A stretch of DNA of 64,000 nucleotides from Castellaniella sp040276085 (GTDB lineage Bacteria > Pseudomonadota > Gammaproteobacteria > Burkholderiales > Burkholderiaceae_B). The stretch is taken from assembly GCF_040276085.1 (NCBI RefSeq), contig NZ_JBELOK010000006.1, positions 1 to 64,000 on the forward strand, in the 5' to 3' direction. Below the pieces are notes generated by a model. That model saw only the letters and a list, made by a program, of their open reading frames with translations. It was not told the DNA's origin and did not search any database. Below are positions 36,860-46,410 of the stretch, in pieces; the first letter of the stretch is position 1, and every line of letters begins with the position of its first letter. The translations under genes and the position numbers were made by a program.

Positions 36860-37651
36860 ATGAAATCCGAACTCTCCCGGCCTGTGCTGCGCACCTTTCA
36901 GGTGGCCTTGCTGGTAACCATTTTGCTGATCTGGCACTTTGCCGCCCAAAACAAGGATATTGCCTTCTTTTTTGGCCGGCCCCTCGAAGTCGCACAGGTG
37001 ATCTGGGCCTGGTTTGTGACGGATGCCAGCGTCTATCGGCATCTGTGGATTACGCTCTCGGAAACTGTGCTGGCCTTTTTTATCGGCACGGTGGGTGGCC
37101 TCGCCTTTGGCCTGTGGCTGGGTTTGTCGCGTAGCGCCAGCGCCTTGCTCGAGCCCTATGTCACGGCGGCCAATTCCATGCCGCGCGTGATTCTGGCCCC
37201 GATCTTTGGCATGTGGTTTGGCCTGGGTATTTGGTCCAAGGTGGCCCTGGCTGTTACCTTGGTGTTTTTCATTGTGTTTTTCAATGTGTATCGCGGCGTG
37301 CGCGAGGTATCACCCACGCTGCTGGATAACGCTCGCATGCTGGGGGCCAACCAGCGCCAGCTCTTGCGTCATGTGTATATTCCTTCAGCGACCAGCTGGG
37401 TGTTCTCCAGCCTGCACACTTCGGTAGGCCTGGCGTTTGTCGGTGCGGTGGTGGGCGAATACCTGGGCTCTGCCGCGGGGGTGGGCTACCTGATCTTGCA
37501 GGCTGAAGGCACGCTGGATGTCAACACGGTGTTTGCCGGTATCGTGGTGCTGACGATTTTTGCCCTGCTGCTGGATGGGGCGGTATCGCTGGCCGAGCGC
37601 CGGCTGCTGGTGTGGCAACCCGAACCCGGGACAACAACGGGCCAGGCCTGA
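36860..37651 (+). CDS. ABC importer permease, SsuC/TauC type
   Basis: The 263-residue inner-membrane protein has about six membrane helices. The binding-protein-dependent transport (EAA) loop carries the motif GAVVGEYLGSAAGVGYLILQAEG, and a coupling-helix region ARMLGANQRQLLRHVYIPSA contacts the ATPase. A short gap of about 60 bases and an aaccgaggag ribosome site separate it from the ATPase gene. With the two genes before it, it forms a complete importer. A 9-bp hairpin lies after the gene, facing the convergent tctA. Confidence 0.92.
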   Translation: MKSELSRPVLRTFQVALLVTILLIWHFAAQNKDIAFFFGRPLEVAQVIWAWFVTDASVYRHLWITLSETVLAFFIGTVGGLAFGLWLGLSRSASALLEPYVTAANSMPRVILAPIFGMWFGLGIWSKVALAVTLVFFIVFFNVYRGVREVSPTLLDNARMLGANQRQLLRHVYIPSATSWVFSSLHTSVGLAFVGAVVGEYLGSAAGVGYLILQAEGTLDVNTVFAGIVVLTIFALLLDGAVSLAERRLLVWQPEPGTTTGQA

Positions 37652-37660
37652 TCCCAAGAG

Positions 37661-37681
37661 GCGCCAGAGGTTCTCTGGCGC
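37661..37681. terminator. Hairpin between convergent ABC permease and tctA
   Basis: The stem gcgccagag (37661-37669) pairs with ctctggcgc (37673-37681) around a 3-base loop. It lies in the 57-base gap between two convergent units and could serve both. There is no strong T tract, so its efficiency is uncertain. Confidence 0.5.
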
Positions 37682-37708
37682 ATCAGACAGGTGTTGAGCC
37701 TGTTGCAA

Positions 37709-39199
37709 TCAACCCGCAGCCGTCTTGATCTTGCGCAGCAGGATGGGCATCAGCAGCACCAGTATCGCCAGGATCAGAAAGGTCAGGGACAAGGGATTTG
37801 TGACAAACACAGAGGGGTCCCCATTGTTGATGGCCAGGGCTCGGCGCAGCTGGGTTTCTGCCATCGGCCCCAGGATCAGGCCGATCAGCAGGGGGGCAAT
37901 CGGGAAATCGTAAACCCGCATGACATACCCCGTGACCCCGATCACAAACATGATGAGCAGATCCACCCAGGATGTTGACAGGCCCCAGACGCCAACCATG
38001 GTAAAGACCAGGATGCCGGCGTACAGATAAGGGCGCGGGATGAGCAGCAGACGCACCCAGATGCCGACCAGAGGCAGGTTGAGCACCAGCAGCATGACGT
38101 TGCCGATATACAGCGACGCGATGATGGTCCAGACCAGGTCGTGGCTGTTGGTGAACAAAAAAGGCCCTGGCTGCAGCCCATAGCTTTGGAAAGCGGCCAG
38201 CAGTACAGCGGCTGTGGCCGAGGTGGGCAGGCCCAGTGTAAGCAATGGAACCAAAATGCCGGCGGCCGCTGCGTTGTTGGCGGCCTCGGGGCCCGCGACA
38301 CCTTCGATGGCGCCGTGGCCGAATTCATTTGGCTTTTTGCATAACTTGCGTTCTGTCATGTAGGACAGAAACGTCGGTACCTCGGTGCCACCGGTAGGCA
38401 GCGCCCCGATGGGAAAGCCAAATAAGGTGCCGCGCAGCCAGGGTTTCCAGGATCGTTGCCAATCCTCTTTGGTCATCCAGGCCTTGCCGGACAAGGGATT
38501 GATCTGTGGCGGCATGCTGCGGTAGCGGCTGGCAACATACATGACCTCGCCAACCGCAAAGAGCGATACCAGGACGACAGTGAGCTCGATGCCATCAAGG
38601 AGTGCAAAAACGCCAAAAGTGAGGCGCGCCTGGCCTGTCTGGGCGTCGATGCCGACCACGCCCAATGCCAACCCAAGCAGCAGGGCGATCAGGCCGCGCA
38701 CACGGGATGCGCCAAGCACCACCGATACTGACATCAATGACAGCACCATAAGCGCGAAGTAATCGGCTGCGGTAAAGACGAAGGCCAGTTCGGCCACGAG
38801 GGGGGCGAAAAAAGTAATGCCCAGCGTGGCCAAGGTGCCGGCAACGAAGGACCCAATGGCTGCAGTGGCCAGTGCGGCCGCACCCCGGCCGGATTTGGCC
38901 ATTTTGTTGCCTTCGAGGGCGGTCATCATGGACCCGCTTTCTCCGGGGGTGTTCAGCAGAATGGAGGTGGTGGAGCCGCCGTACATGGCACCGTACAGGA
39001 CACCCGCAAAAATGATGAAGGCGGCGGTGGGCGAGATCTGTACCGTAACTGGTAGCAGCAGGGCAATGGTAAGCGCCGGGCCGATGCCAGGCAGTACGCC
39101 CATGGCTGTGCCGAGCATTGAACCCAGCAATGCCCAGAGCAGGTTGACAGGTTCCAGCGCAATGCTGAAACCCGACATCAAGGCAGAAAATGAGTCCAT
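37709..39199 (-). CDS. tctA: Tripartite tricarboxylate transporter, large membrane subunit TctA
   Basis: TctA is the large (496 residues, about 12 helices) transport subunit of a secondary tripartite carboxylate importer. The family hallmark near the N-terminus, LLGSMLGTAMGVLPGIGPALTIALLLP, is present, as is GVLYGAMYGGSTTSILLNTPGE, and a second related block, ILVPLLTLGLPTSATAAVLLAAF, occurs in the C-terminal half. It is the last gene of tctC-tctB-tctA, starting 3 bases after tctB. The substrate could be citrate or another organic acid; this family is greatly expanded in Burkholderiales. Confidence 0.94.
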   Translation of the reverse strand: MDSFSALMSGFSIALEPVNLLWALLGSMLGTAMGVLPGIGPALTIALLLPVTVQISPTAAFIIFAGVLYGAMYGGSTTSILLNTPGESGSMMTALEGNKMAKSGRGAAALATAAIGSFVAGTLATLGITFFAPLVAELAFVFTAADYFALMVLSLMSVSVVLGASRVRGLIALLLGLALGVVGIDAQTGQARLTFGVFALLDGIELTVVLVSLFAVGEVMYVASRYRSMPPQINPLSGKAWMTKEDWQRSWKPWLRGTLFGFPIGALPTGGTEVPTFLSYMTERKLCKKPNEFGHGAIEGVAGPEAANNAAAAGILVPLLTLGLPTSATAAVLLAAFQSYGLQPGPFLFTNSHDLVWTIIASLYIGNVMLLVLNLPLVGIWVRLLLIPRPYLYAGILVFTMVGVWGLSTSWVDLLIMFVIGVTGYVMRVYDFPIAPLLIGLILGPMAETQLRRALAINNGDPSVFVTNPLSLTFLILAILVLLMPILLRKIKTAAG

Positions 39200-39202
39200 G
39201 TG

Positions 39203-39685
39203 TCAGGTGCCCAGAAAGGGGAACGCGTTGCCCAGGCTGACGCCCAGTGAAGAAAAGCCATACCAGCAAAGGAGGCCAAGCACCAGACCGATGGCTGCGT
39301 CCATCAGGATGCGGCGCGAGCCAAAGGCGCGGGTTACCAGGGCAAAGCTGATCATGGCCGTGAGGGGGAACCCCAGTGGTTGCATGGTGAGCAAGGGGGT
39401 GGCTGCGCCACCTGCCGCCCAAAGCAAGGCAGGCCAGGAGGCTTTGGCGTCGGCTTCGGCGTCTTCGGAGTCTTGGGGTTTAAAGGTTTCTCCGCGGGCA
39501 ATCTGGATAAGCAGGACAATGCCAAAGACCACCAGCAGGCCACCGATGACGGTAACGAAAAAACCCGGGCCCAGCGCAGCATAGCCGCCCAATTGCGGCA
39601 GACTGCGCCCCTGGAAGAACCACAACAGGCCGATGGCAATGATGACCAGCCCCAGCCACCAGGGACGCGAAGTCTTGGGTGCCAT
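39203..39685 (-). CDS. tctB: Tripartite tricarboxylate transporter, small membrane subunit TctB
   Basis: The 160-residue protein has about four membrane helices (for example PWWLGLVIIAIGLLWFF and GFFVTVIGGLLVVFGIVLLI) and the sequence GAALGPGFFP-like GYAALGPGFFVTV typical of TctB. TctB is poorly conserved, so the call rests largely on size, topology and its place between tctC and tctA, with gaps of 3 bases on either side. Confidence 0.85.
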   Translation of the reverse strand: MAPKTSRPWWLGLVIIAIGLLWFFQGRSLPQLGGYAALGPGFFVTVIGGLLVVFGIVLLIQIARGETFKPQDSEDAEADAKASWPALLWAAGGAATPLLTMQPLGFPLTAMISFALVTRAFGSRRILMDAAIGLVLGLLCWYGFSSLGVSLGNAFPFLGT

Positions 39686-39688
39686 GGG

Positions 39689-40645
39689 CTACTTGATCAG
39701 GCCGACGGATTCCAGGACTTTCTGCTGACGGACTTTTTCCTGGTCGAGGAAAGCGGAGAAGTCGTTGCCAGCCAGGTAGGCGTCTGTCCAGTTGTGGTCG
39801 GTCAGTGCTTTTTTCCACTCGGGGGTGGCATGCATCTTGGCGAAACGATCCAGCCACATTTGCCGGCCGTTGTCGGACATGCCTGGTGCGCCCACAATAC
39901 CGCGCCAGTTGCCGATAACCACGTCCAGGCCTTGTTCCTTGAGTGTGGGGACATCGAGGTTGGGCAGACGTTTTTCTGAGGTGACGGCAATCAGGCGCAA
40001 GCGGCCTTGTTCGGCATAAGGCCCGAGTTCGGACAAGCCGGAAATGGCCACTTTGAGTTGGCCGCCGGCCAGTGCAGTGATCATTTCAGCACCGCCGTCG
40101 TAGGCCACGTAATTGAGCTTCTTGGGATCCAGGGGGATCGTCTGGGCCAGCAGTGCCGCCGTGACGTGGTCGACCCCGCCAATGGAGCCACCGCCGATCG
40201 GGGTGGCGCCAGGATTGGCGGCCAGGGCCTTGGTAACGTCCTGGATCGTCTTGAAGGGTGAGTTGACTGGCACGGCGACCGCGCCGGCGTCGTCGGTCAG
40301 GCGGACCAGTGGCGTGACATTGTCGAGCGTGACCGGGGATTTGTTGAGAATAATGGCGCCGACGATGATCGAGCCCAGGGACATGATGCCGTTGTCATTG
40401 CCCTTGGCAGTGCGTACGAACTCAGCCAGGCCAATGGTGCCGCCCGCGCCGCCTTTGTTGGTTACCTGAGAGCCATCCGTAAAAATGCCGGTTTCCTGCA
40501 TGACTTGTAGCGGTACACGTGCTGCTGCGTCGTAGCCACCGCCTGCGCCGCCGGGTGCCATGACGACTGCCGGGGCGGCCATGGCCATGGACAGCGGCAA
40601 TGCCATTGCTGCTGTGGCTGCGCAGAATTTTCGTATGAAAGTCAT
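39689..40645 (-). CDS. tctC: Tripartite tricarboxylate receptor TctC (Bug family)
   Basis: The 318-residue product has a Sec-type signal peptide (MTFIRKFCAATAAMALPLSMAMAAP) and is the periplasmic receptor of the transporter. Bug-family features include VVMAPGGAGGGYDAAAR near the mature N-terminus, the glycine-rich loop VTNKGGAGGTIGLAEF, and the C-terminal helix around WKKALTDHNWTDAYLAGNDF. It is the first gene of the leftward tctCBA operon and has a good ribosome site (aggaga). The ligand is not predictable. The next gene to the right, tal, is separated by about 160 bases that include a hairpin. Confidence 0.92.
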   Translation of the reverse strand: MTFIRKFCAATAAMALPLSMAMAAPAVVMAPGGAGGGYDAAARVPLQVMQETGIFTDGSQVTNKGGAGGTIGLAEFVRTAKGNDNGIMSLGSIIVGAIILNKSPVTLDNVTPLVRLTDDAGAVAVPVNSPFKTIQDVTKALAANPGATPIGGGSIGGVDHVTAALLAQTIPLDPKKLNYVAYDGGAEMITALAGGQLKVAISGLSELGPYAEQGRLRLIAVTSEKRLPNLDVPTLKEQGLDVVIGNWRGIVGAPGMSDNGRQMWLDRFAKMHATPEWKKALTDHNWTDAYLAGNDFSAFLDQEKVRQQKVLESVGLIK

Positions 40646-40773
40646 TGATGTCTCCTGGGGTGGTACACGAGAGGAAATGATCCGGACGGCGAAGGATGTG
40701 ATGCTGCTTTAGGATATTGGGCCCCGGCCGAAAATGCATCGGGGATATACCTAGTTATCGGTGTTGGTGGCGT

Positions 40774-40797
40774 AGCGGCCCCAAGCCAGGGGCCGCT
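40774..40797 (-). terminator. Hairpin after tal
   Basis: The stem agcggcccc (40774-40782) pairs with ggggccgct (40789-40797), loop aagcca. It lies just beyond the tal stop in the leftward direction and before tctC. No T tract follows on the minus strand, so it may be a Rho-dependent end or a 3' stabiliser. Confidence 0.5.
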
Positions 40798-40807
40798 TGC
40801 TAACCGC

Positions 40808-41770
40808 TTAAAGTGTCGCAGCCGCTGAGACCAGCAGGTTGTCCAGTTTGATCGCGTCGGCGGTAAAGATCCGGATCCCTTCGGCCAGTTTTTCAGTGGC
40901 CATGGCATCCTGGTTGAGTTGCGTGCGAAACGTAACTTCGTTGCTGGCCAGCCACTCGGGGGCATTTTGCTTGGCGTCGTCTATCGACAAGGCTGCGGGC
41001 AATGGCTGGGTGTTGCCGGCCAGCTCGCCCAGCAGGGCGGGGCTGATGGTAAGCAGATCGCAGCCTGCCAAAGCCTGGATCTGCCCGATATTGCGGAAGC
41101 TGGCGCCCATGATCTGGGTAGGGATGTCGTAGGCTTTGAAGTAGCGGTAGATGCGCTTGACAGACTGCACGCCGGGGTCTTGTGCACCAGATTGCGCTGC
41201 TTCGTCCCATTGGGCGCCGGCTGTTTTTTTGTGCCAATCGTAGATGCGCCCTACAAACGGCGAGATCAGTGTGACCTTGGCTTGCGCGCATGCGATGGCT
41301 TGCGTCAGCGAAAACAGCAGGGTGAGGTTGCACTGGATACCGTCGGCCTGCAAGGCACGCGCCGCCTGGATGCCTTCCCAGGTGGAGGCCAGTTTGATCA
41401 GCACGCGTTCGCGGGGGATGCCGGCGGCTTCGTAGAGCCCGATGATCTGGCGGGCGCGCTCGATGCTGGCTTGTGTATCAAACGACAGGCGTGCATCCAC
41501 TTCTGTGGATACCCGTCCGGGCACAATGGCCAGGATTTCGCGGCCAAACGCCACCAGCAGGCGGTCGGTTTGTTCGCTGGGAGAGGCGGAAGGATGGTCT
41601 TGCAGCACTTGCTCAAGCAAGTGCCGGTAGCTGTCTTGCTGCACCGCCTTGAGAATCAGCGAGGGGTTGGTGGTGGCATCCGTGGGCTGGTAGGCCCGCA
41701 TGGTTTCAAAATCGCCAGTATCCGCCACGACGGTAGTGAGCGCACGCAGGGCATCGAGTTGGTGAGTCAT
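40808..41770 (-). CDS. tal: Transaldolase, TalB type
   Basis: Transaldolase moves a dihydroxyacetone unit between sugar phosphates in the pentose phosphate pathway. From the ATG at 41770 (MTHQLDALRALT) the protein has 320 residues, the TalA/TalB length. The signature DATTNPSLILKA lies near residue 31, and the Schiff-base lysine is Lys126 in VLIKLASTWEGIQAA. SPFVGRIYDW and MGASFRNIGQIQALAGCD also match. An in-frame start 12 codons upstream is less likely. It is transcribed alone, away from carA. Together with tkt, gapA and pgk it supports an active non-oxidative pentose pathway. Confidence 0.95.
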   Translation of the reverse strand: MTHQLDALRALTTVVADTGDFETMRAYQPTDATTNPSLILKAVQQDSYRHLLEQVLQDHPSASPSEQTDRLLVAFGREILAIVPGRVSTEVDARLSFDTQASIERARQIIGLYEAAGIPRERVLIKLASTWEGIQAARALQADGIQCNLTLLFSLTQAIACAQAKVTLISPFVGRIYDWHKKTAGAQWDEAAQSGAQDPGVQSVKRIYRYFKAYDIPTQIMGASFRNIGQIQALAGCDLLTISPALLGELAGNTQPLPAALSIDDAKQNAPEWLASNEVTFRTQLNQDAMATEKLAEGIRIFTADAIKLDNLLVSAAATL

Positions 41771-41936
41771 GAAAACAAACACCTCAGGTGAAACGGTCAA
41801 AAACACCTACTTTAGACGATTTGTTGCAAATAGCCATGGGAAGGATGACCGATCCCCTGGCAGTGCCCGCCTGGGAGGAGATGCCCCGATGGAGGAAATA
41901 AGCGGGCGGTCCGGCAAGAGACACCTGGGAGAACTG

Positions 41937-41942
41937 TATAAT
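41937..41942 (+). promoter_or_regulatory. Putative -10 box upstream of carA
   Basis: A consensus tataat lies 41-46 bases before the carA start, in an AT-rich patch within an otherwise GC-rich region. No convincing -35 element is seen at the right distance (the region reads ggcaaga). The tal-carA gap (41771-41982) also contains no recognisable pyrimidine-attenuation hairpin. Confidence 0.4.
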
Positions 41943-41982
41943 AGGAAGGTTTATATATCGACTTTACAACCGGGGTACCATT

Positions 41983-43152
41983 TTGCTGCCGTCAATCTTT
42001 CCAGAGGGGCCCGCAGGGCTTGTTCCAGCAATTCTTGCCTTGGCTGACGGTACCGTATTTCGAGGCGTCTCTATTGGCGCCGACGGTTACACCGTGGCCG
42101 AGATCGTGTTCAACACGGCCATGACAGGCTATCAGGAAATCCTCACCGACCCCAGCTACAGTGGTCAGATTGTCACGCTCACGTACCCCCATATTGGCAA
42201 TACCGGCGTCAATGCCGAAGACGTCGAATCCAGCAAGATTCACGCCGCCGGCCTGGTGGTGCGTGATTGCCCGGCCCGGGTGTCCAACTTCAGGGCTACC
42301 CAGTCTTTGCCGGATTACCTGAAAGCACAGGGCGTGGTGGCCATCTCGGGGATAGATACCCGCAAGCTTACCCGTATCCTGCGCGAGCGGGGCGCTCAGG
42401 GCGCCTGCATTCTGGTGGGCGATGACGTTGCCCGTGCCGTTGAGTTTGCTCGTGGTTTTGGCGGTATGGAAGGCCAGGATCTGGCCCTGAAAGTTACCAC
42501 CGAAAAATCCGGTGCCTGGATGCAGGGCACCTGGCAGCTGGGTCGCGGGTTTCGCCGCCAGGAGAACACGCAATACCGCGTGGTCGCCTACGACTACGGC
42601 ATCAAAACCAATATTTTGCGTCTGCTGGCTGATCGTGGCTGCGATATTACGCTGGTGCCGGCCACCACGCCAGTGGCCGAGATCCTGGCCCAAAACCCCG
42701 ATGGCGTGTTTTTGTCCAACGGTCCTGGAGACCCCGCTGCCTGTCAGTATGCAGTGGATACCTGCCGGGCCGTGCTCGAGCGTGGAACCCCCCTGTTTGG
42801 CATTTGCCTGGGCCAACAGGTGCTGGGAATCACCCTTGGCGGCCGTACCGTCAAGATGAAAACCGGCCACCATGGCGCCAATCACCCAGTGCAAGACCTC
42901 GCTACCAGACGGGTGTTCATCACCAGCCAGAATCACGGCTTTACCGTGGATGGCGACAGCCTGCCCGATAACGCCCGCGTCACGCATGTGTCGCTGTTTG
43001 ATGGCACCTTGCAGGGCTTCGAGCTTACCGACAAGCCGGTGTTCTGCTTTCAGGGCCACCCCGAGGCCAGCCCGGGCCCGCACGACATTCTCGTGCTGTT
43101 CGACAAATTCATCGACCTCATGGCGCAATACAAAGCGCAGTCGTCCAAATAA
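41983..43152 (+). CDS. carA: Carbamoyl-phosphate synthase small subunit
   Basis: CarA is the glutamine amidohydrolase subunit feeding ammonia to CarB for arginine and pyrimidine synthesis. The 389-residue protein has ALADGTVFRGVSIGA and TGYQEILTDPSYSGQIV in the N-terminal domain. The class-I amidotransferase domain shows SNGPGDP, nucleophile Cys in FGICLGQQVLGI and the His-Glu dyad in FQGHPEASPGPHD. The start is TTG at 41983, fitting the family N-terminus (LPSIFPE...), with no better ATG nearby. carB follows after 18 bases. Confidence 0.94.
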   Translation: MLPSIFPEGPAGLVPAILALADGTVFRGVSIGADGYTVAEIVFNTAMTGYQEILTDPSYSGQIVTLTYPHIGNTGVNAEDVESSKIHAAGLVVRDCPARVSNFRATQSLPDYLKAQGVVAISGIDTRKLTRILRERGAQGACILVGDDVARAVEFARGFGGMEGQDLALKVTTEKSGAWMQGTWQLGRGFRRQENTQYRVVAYDYGIKTNILRLLADRGCDITLVPATTPVAEILAQNPDGVFLSNGPGDPAACQYAVDTCRAVLERGTPLFGICLGQQVLGITLGGRTVKMKTGHHGANHPVQDLATRRVFITSQNHGFTVDGDSLPDNARVTHVSLFDGTLQGFELTDKPVFCFQGHPEASPGPHDILVLFDKFIDLMAQYKAQSSK

Positions 43153-43170
43153 CTGACTCCCAGCCTCCTC

Positions 43171-46100
43171 ATGCCCAAGCGTTCAGACATTAAAAGCATT
43201 CTCATCATCGGGGCAGGCCCGATCATCATCGGCCAGGCCTGCGAATTCGATTATTCCGGGGCCCAGGCCTGCAAGGCACTTAAGGCAGATGGCTTTCGCA
43301 CCATTTTGGTCAATAGCAATCCTGCCACCATCATGACCGACCCGGAAACGGCCGACGTCACCTACATCGAACCCATTACCTGGCAGGCGCTCGAGAAAAT
43401 CATCGAGATCGAAAAGCCCGATGCGGTGCTGCCCACCATGGGCGGGCAAACGGCGCTTAACTGCGCGCTCGATCTCGACCGCCACGGCGTGCTGGCCAAG
43501 CATGGTGTCGAGCTTATCGGCGCCAATGCAGCGGCCATCGAGAAAGCCGAAGACCGACTCAAGTTCAAGGATGCCATGACATCCATTGGGCTGGATTCTG
43601 CAAAATCAGGTATTGCGCACACCATGGACGAAGCCTGGGTCGTGCAAAAACAGATCGCTGCCGAGGTGGGCACTTCCGGTTTCCCCACCGTGATCCGGCC
43701 CAGCTTTACCCTGGGTGGTACAGGCGGGGGCATTGCCTACAATGCCGAAGAATTTGAAATCATCTGCCGTCGAGGCCTTGAAGCCTCGCCTACCCACGAA
43801 CTCCTCATCGAGGAATCCCTGCTGGGCTGGAAAGAGTTTGAGATGGAAGTCGTGCGCGATCGCGCCGATAACTGCATTATTGTGTGCGCCATCGAAAACC
43901 TGGATCCCATGGGCGTGCATACGGGTGACTCCATCACCGTCGCGCCGGCGCAGACGCTCACCGACAAAGAATACCAGTTGATGCGTAACGCTTCGCTGGC
44001 CGTGTTGCGCGAGGTCGGGGTTGAAACCGGAGGGTCCAACGTTCAGTTTGCTATTAACCCGGCCAATGGGCGCATGATCGTCATCGAAATGAATCCCCGG
44101 GTGTCGCGATCTTCAGCGCTGGCTTCCAAGGCTACGGGGTTTCCCATTGCCAAGGTGGCAGCCCGCCTGGCGGTGGGTTATACGCTCGACGAGCTCAGCA
44201 ACGAAATCACCGGCGGCGCCACGCCAGCGTCCTTCGAACCCACCCTCGACTACGTTGTCGTCAAGGTGCCGCGCTTTGCCTTCGAGAAATTCCCCCAGGC
44301 CGATTCCCGGCTGACCACCCAAATGAAAGCGGTGGGCGAAGTCATGGCCATTGGCCGCACCTTCCAGGAATCCTTCCAGAAAGCCTTGCGTGGGCTTGAA
44401 GTCGGCGTCGACGGCCTGAACCAAAAAACCACCGATCGCGAGCGTCTGCAAATCGAACTCGGCGAACCTGGCCCAGAGCGCATCTGGTATGTGGGTGATG
44501 CCTTTGCCCAGGGCTTCTCGCTTGATGAAGTGCATCAGCTGACAAAGATCGATCCCTGGTTTCTCGCGCAGATCAAGGAAATCGTCGATATCGAGCTTGC
44601 CCTCGAACAGCGCACGGTTTCCGAGCTCGATGATGACACCATGCGCGAGCTCAAACGCCGTGGCTTCTCTGATCGCCGTCTGGCATTTTTGTTGGACACC
44701 ACTGAAGCCGAAGTACGCAAGCTGCGCCATCAAATGAATGTACGTCCGGTGTACAAGCGGGTAGATACCTGCGCCGCCGAATTTGCCACCACCACGGCGT
44801 ACATGTATTCCACCTACGAGGAAGAAGACGAATCCGCACCCACCGATCGCAAGAAAATCGTGGTGCTGGGTGGCGGGCCCAACCGCATTGGCCAGGGGAT
44901 CGAATTCGATTACTGCTGCGTGCATGCGGCGCTGGCACTGCGCGAGGATGGCTTTGAGACCATTATGGTCAATTGCAACCCCGAAACCGTGTCCACCGAT
45001 TACGACACCTCCGACCGCCTGTACTTCGAACCCCTGACGCTCGAAGACGTGCTGGAGATTGTCTACAAAGAAAATCCGGTGGGCGTGATTGTGCAGTATG
45101 GTGGTCAGACGCCGCTTAAGCTGGCGCGTGCCCTCGAAGCCAATGGCGTGCCTATCATTGGCACCAGCCCCGACTCCATCGACATCGCCGAAGACCGCGA
45201 GCGCTTCCAGAAGCTGCTTACAAAACTGGGCCTGCGTCAGCCGGCCAACCGCACTGCACGCACTGAAAGCGAGGCGCTTTCTCTGGCTGGCGAAATCGGC
45301 TATCCCCTGGTGGTGCGCCCCAGCTATGTGCTGGGTGGGCGTGCCATGGAAATCGTGCACGAACCTCAGGATCTCGAGCGCTACATGCGCGAGGCTGTCA
45401 AAGTCAGCAATGACTCGCCCGTGTTGCTCGACCACTTCCTCAATAACGCCACCGAGGTGGATGTCGATTGCCTGGCCGATGGCGAGCAGGTGATTATTGG
45501 CGGCGTCATGGAACACATCGAGCAAGCGGGCGTGCACTCGGGCGACTCCGCCTGCAGTTTGCCGCCGTATTCGCTGTCCGATGAAACCGTCGAAGAAATC
45601 AAGCGTCAAACGGCCTTGATGGCACGCGCACTCAACGTCAAAGGCCTGATGAACGTCCAGTTTGCCATCCAGGATGGCGATGTGTACGTGCTTGAGGTCA
45701 ATCCTCGCGCCTCGCGTACGGTGCCTTATGTCTCCAAGGCTACTGGGCGCCAGTTGGCCAAGATTGCCGCCCGGATCATGGCGGGCCGCACCTTGGCGGC
45801 TCAAGGCGTCAGCAGTGTGCCGGCGCCAGTGCACTATTGCGTCAAAGAGGCTGTGTTCCCCTTCGTCAAGTTTCCGGGTGTCGACACTATTTTGGGCCCC
45901 GAGATGAAATCCACCGGCGAAGTCATGGGCGTAGGCGAAACCTTTGGCGAGGCTTTCGTCAAATCCCAGATTGCAGCCGGGGTCTGGCTGCCAGAGTCTG
46001 GCCGGGTCTTCATTAGTGTGCGCGACCAGGACAAATCCCGTGCCGTCGAAGTGGCCCGTGGCCTGGCCTCGATGGGCTACCAGCTGGTGGCTACACGCGG

Positions 46101-46410
46101 AACAGCCGCTGTCATCGAAGCCGCCGGCCTCACGGTAGAAATCGTCAATAAGGTCACTGAGGGGCGCCCCAACGTGGTCGACATGATCAAAAATGGCGAA
46201 CTCGCCATGGTGATCAACACGGTCGAAGAACGCCGTAACGCCATTGCTGATTCGCGCACCATCCGTACGCAGTCGCTGGCCAACCGGGTCACGTTCTTCA
46301 CCACCATTGCGGGTGCGCGGGCAGCCGTCGAAGGCATGCAATACCTGCGACAGGGAGAAGGCCTGAAAGTCTATAGCCTGCAGGCCATGCACGCAGCCTC
46401 GCCCGCCTGA
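43171..46410 (+). CDS. carB: Carbamoyl-phosphate synthase large subunit
   Basis: The 1079-residue CarB makes carbamoyl phosphate from ammonia, bicarbonate and two ATP. Two homologous ATP-grasp halves are visible. The first begins IKSILIIGAGPIIIGQACEFDYSG; the second begins near residue 563 with KKIVVLGGGPNRIGQGIEFDYC. A C-terminal MGS-like allosteric domain contains VATRGTAAVIEAAGL and VINTVEERRNAIADS. Length and motifs are standard. The stop overlaps the start of the following SDR gene by one base. Confidence 0.97.
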   Translation: MPKRSDIKSILIIGAGPIIIGQACEFDYSGAQACKALKADGFRTILVNSNPATIMTDPETADVTYIEPITWQALEKIIEIEKPDAVLPTMGGQTALNCALDLDRHGVLAKHGVELIGANAAAIEKAEDRLKFKDAMTSIGLDSAKSGIAHTMDEAWVVQKQIAAEVGTSGFPTVIRPSFTLGGTGGGIAYNAEEFEIICRRGLEASPTHELLIEESLLGWKEFEMEVVRDRADNCIIVCAIENLDPMGVHTGDSITVAPAQTLTDKEYQLMRNASLAVLREVGVETGGSNVQFAINPANGRMIVIEMNPRVSRSSALASKATGFPIAKVAARLAVGYTLDELSNEITGGATPASFEPTLDYVVVKVPRFAFEKFPQADSRLTTQMKAVGEVMAIGRTFQESFQKALRGLEVGVDGLNQKTTDRERLQIELGEPGPERIWYVGDAFAQGFSLDEVHQLTKIDPWFLAQIKEIVDIELALEQRTVSELDDDTMRELKRRGFSDRRLAFLLDTTEAEVRKLRHQMNVRPVYKRVDTCAAEFATTTAYMYSTYEEEDESAPTDRKKIVVLGGGPNRIGQGIEFDYCCVHAALALREDGFETIMVNCNPETVSTDYDTSDRLYFEPLTLEDVLEIVYKENPVGVIVQYGGQTPLKLARALEANGVPIIGTSPDSIDIAEDRERFQKLLTKLGLRQPANRTARTESEALSLAGEIGYPLVVRPSYVLGGRAMEIVHEPQDLERYMREAVKVSNDSPVLLDHFLNNATEVDVDCLADGEQVIIGGVMEHIEQAGVHSGDSACSLPPYSLSDETVEEIKRQTALMARALNVKGLMNVQFAIQDGDVYVLEVNPRASRTVPYVSKATGRQLAKIAARIMAGRTLAAQGVSSVPAPVHYCVKEAVFPFVKFPGVDTILGPEMKSTGEVMGVGETFGEAFVKSQIAAGVWLPESGRVFISVRDQDKSRAVEVARGLASMGYQLVATRGTAAVIEAAGLTVEIVNKVTEGRPNVVDMIKNGELAMVINTVEERRNAIADSRTIRTQSLANRVTFFTTIAGARAAVEGMQYLRQGEGLKVYSLQAMHAASPA

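Noticed and set aside
44113..46392. A 759-codon open frame antisense to carB
   Set aside because: Composition is His/Gln/Gly-rich without domains, as expected of a shadow frame. carB is intact on the other strand.
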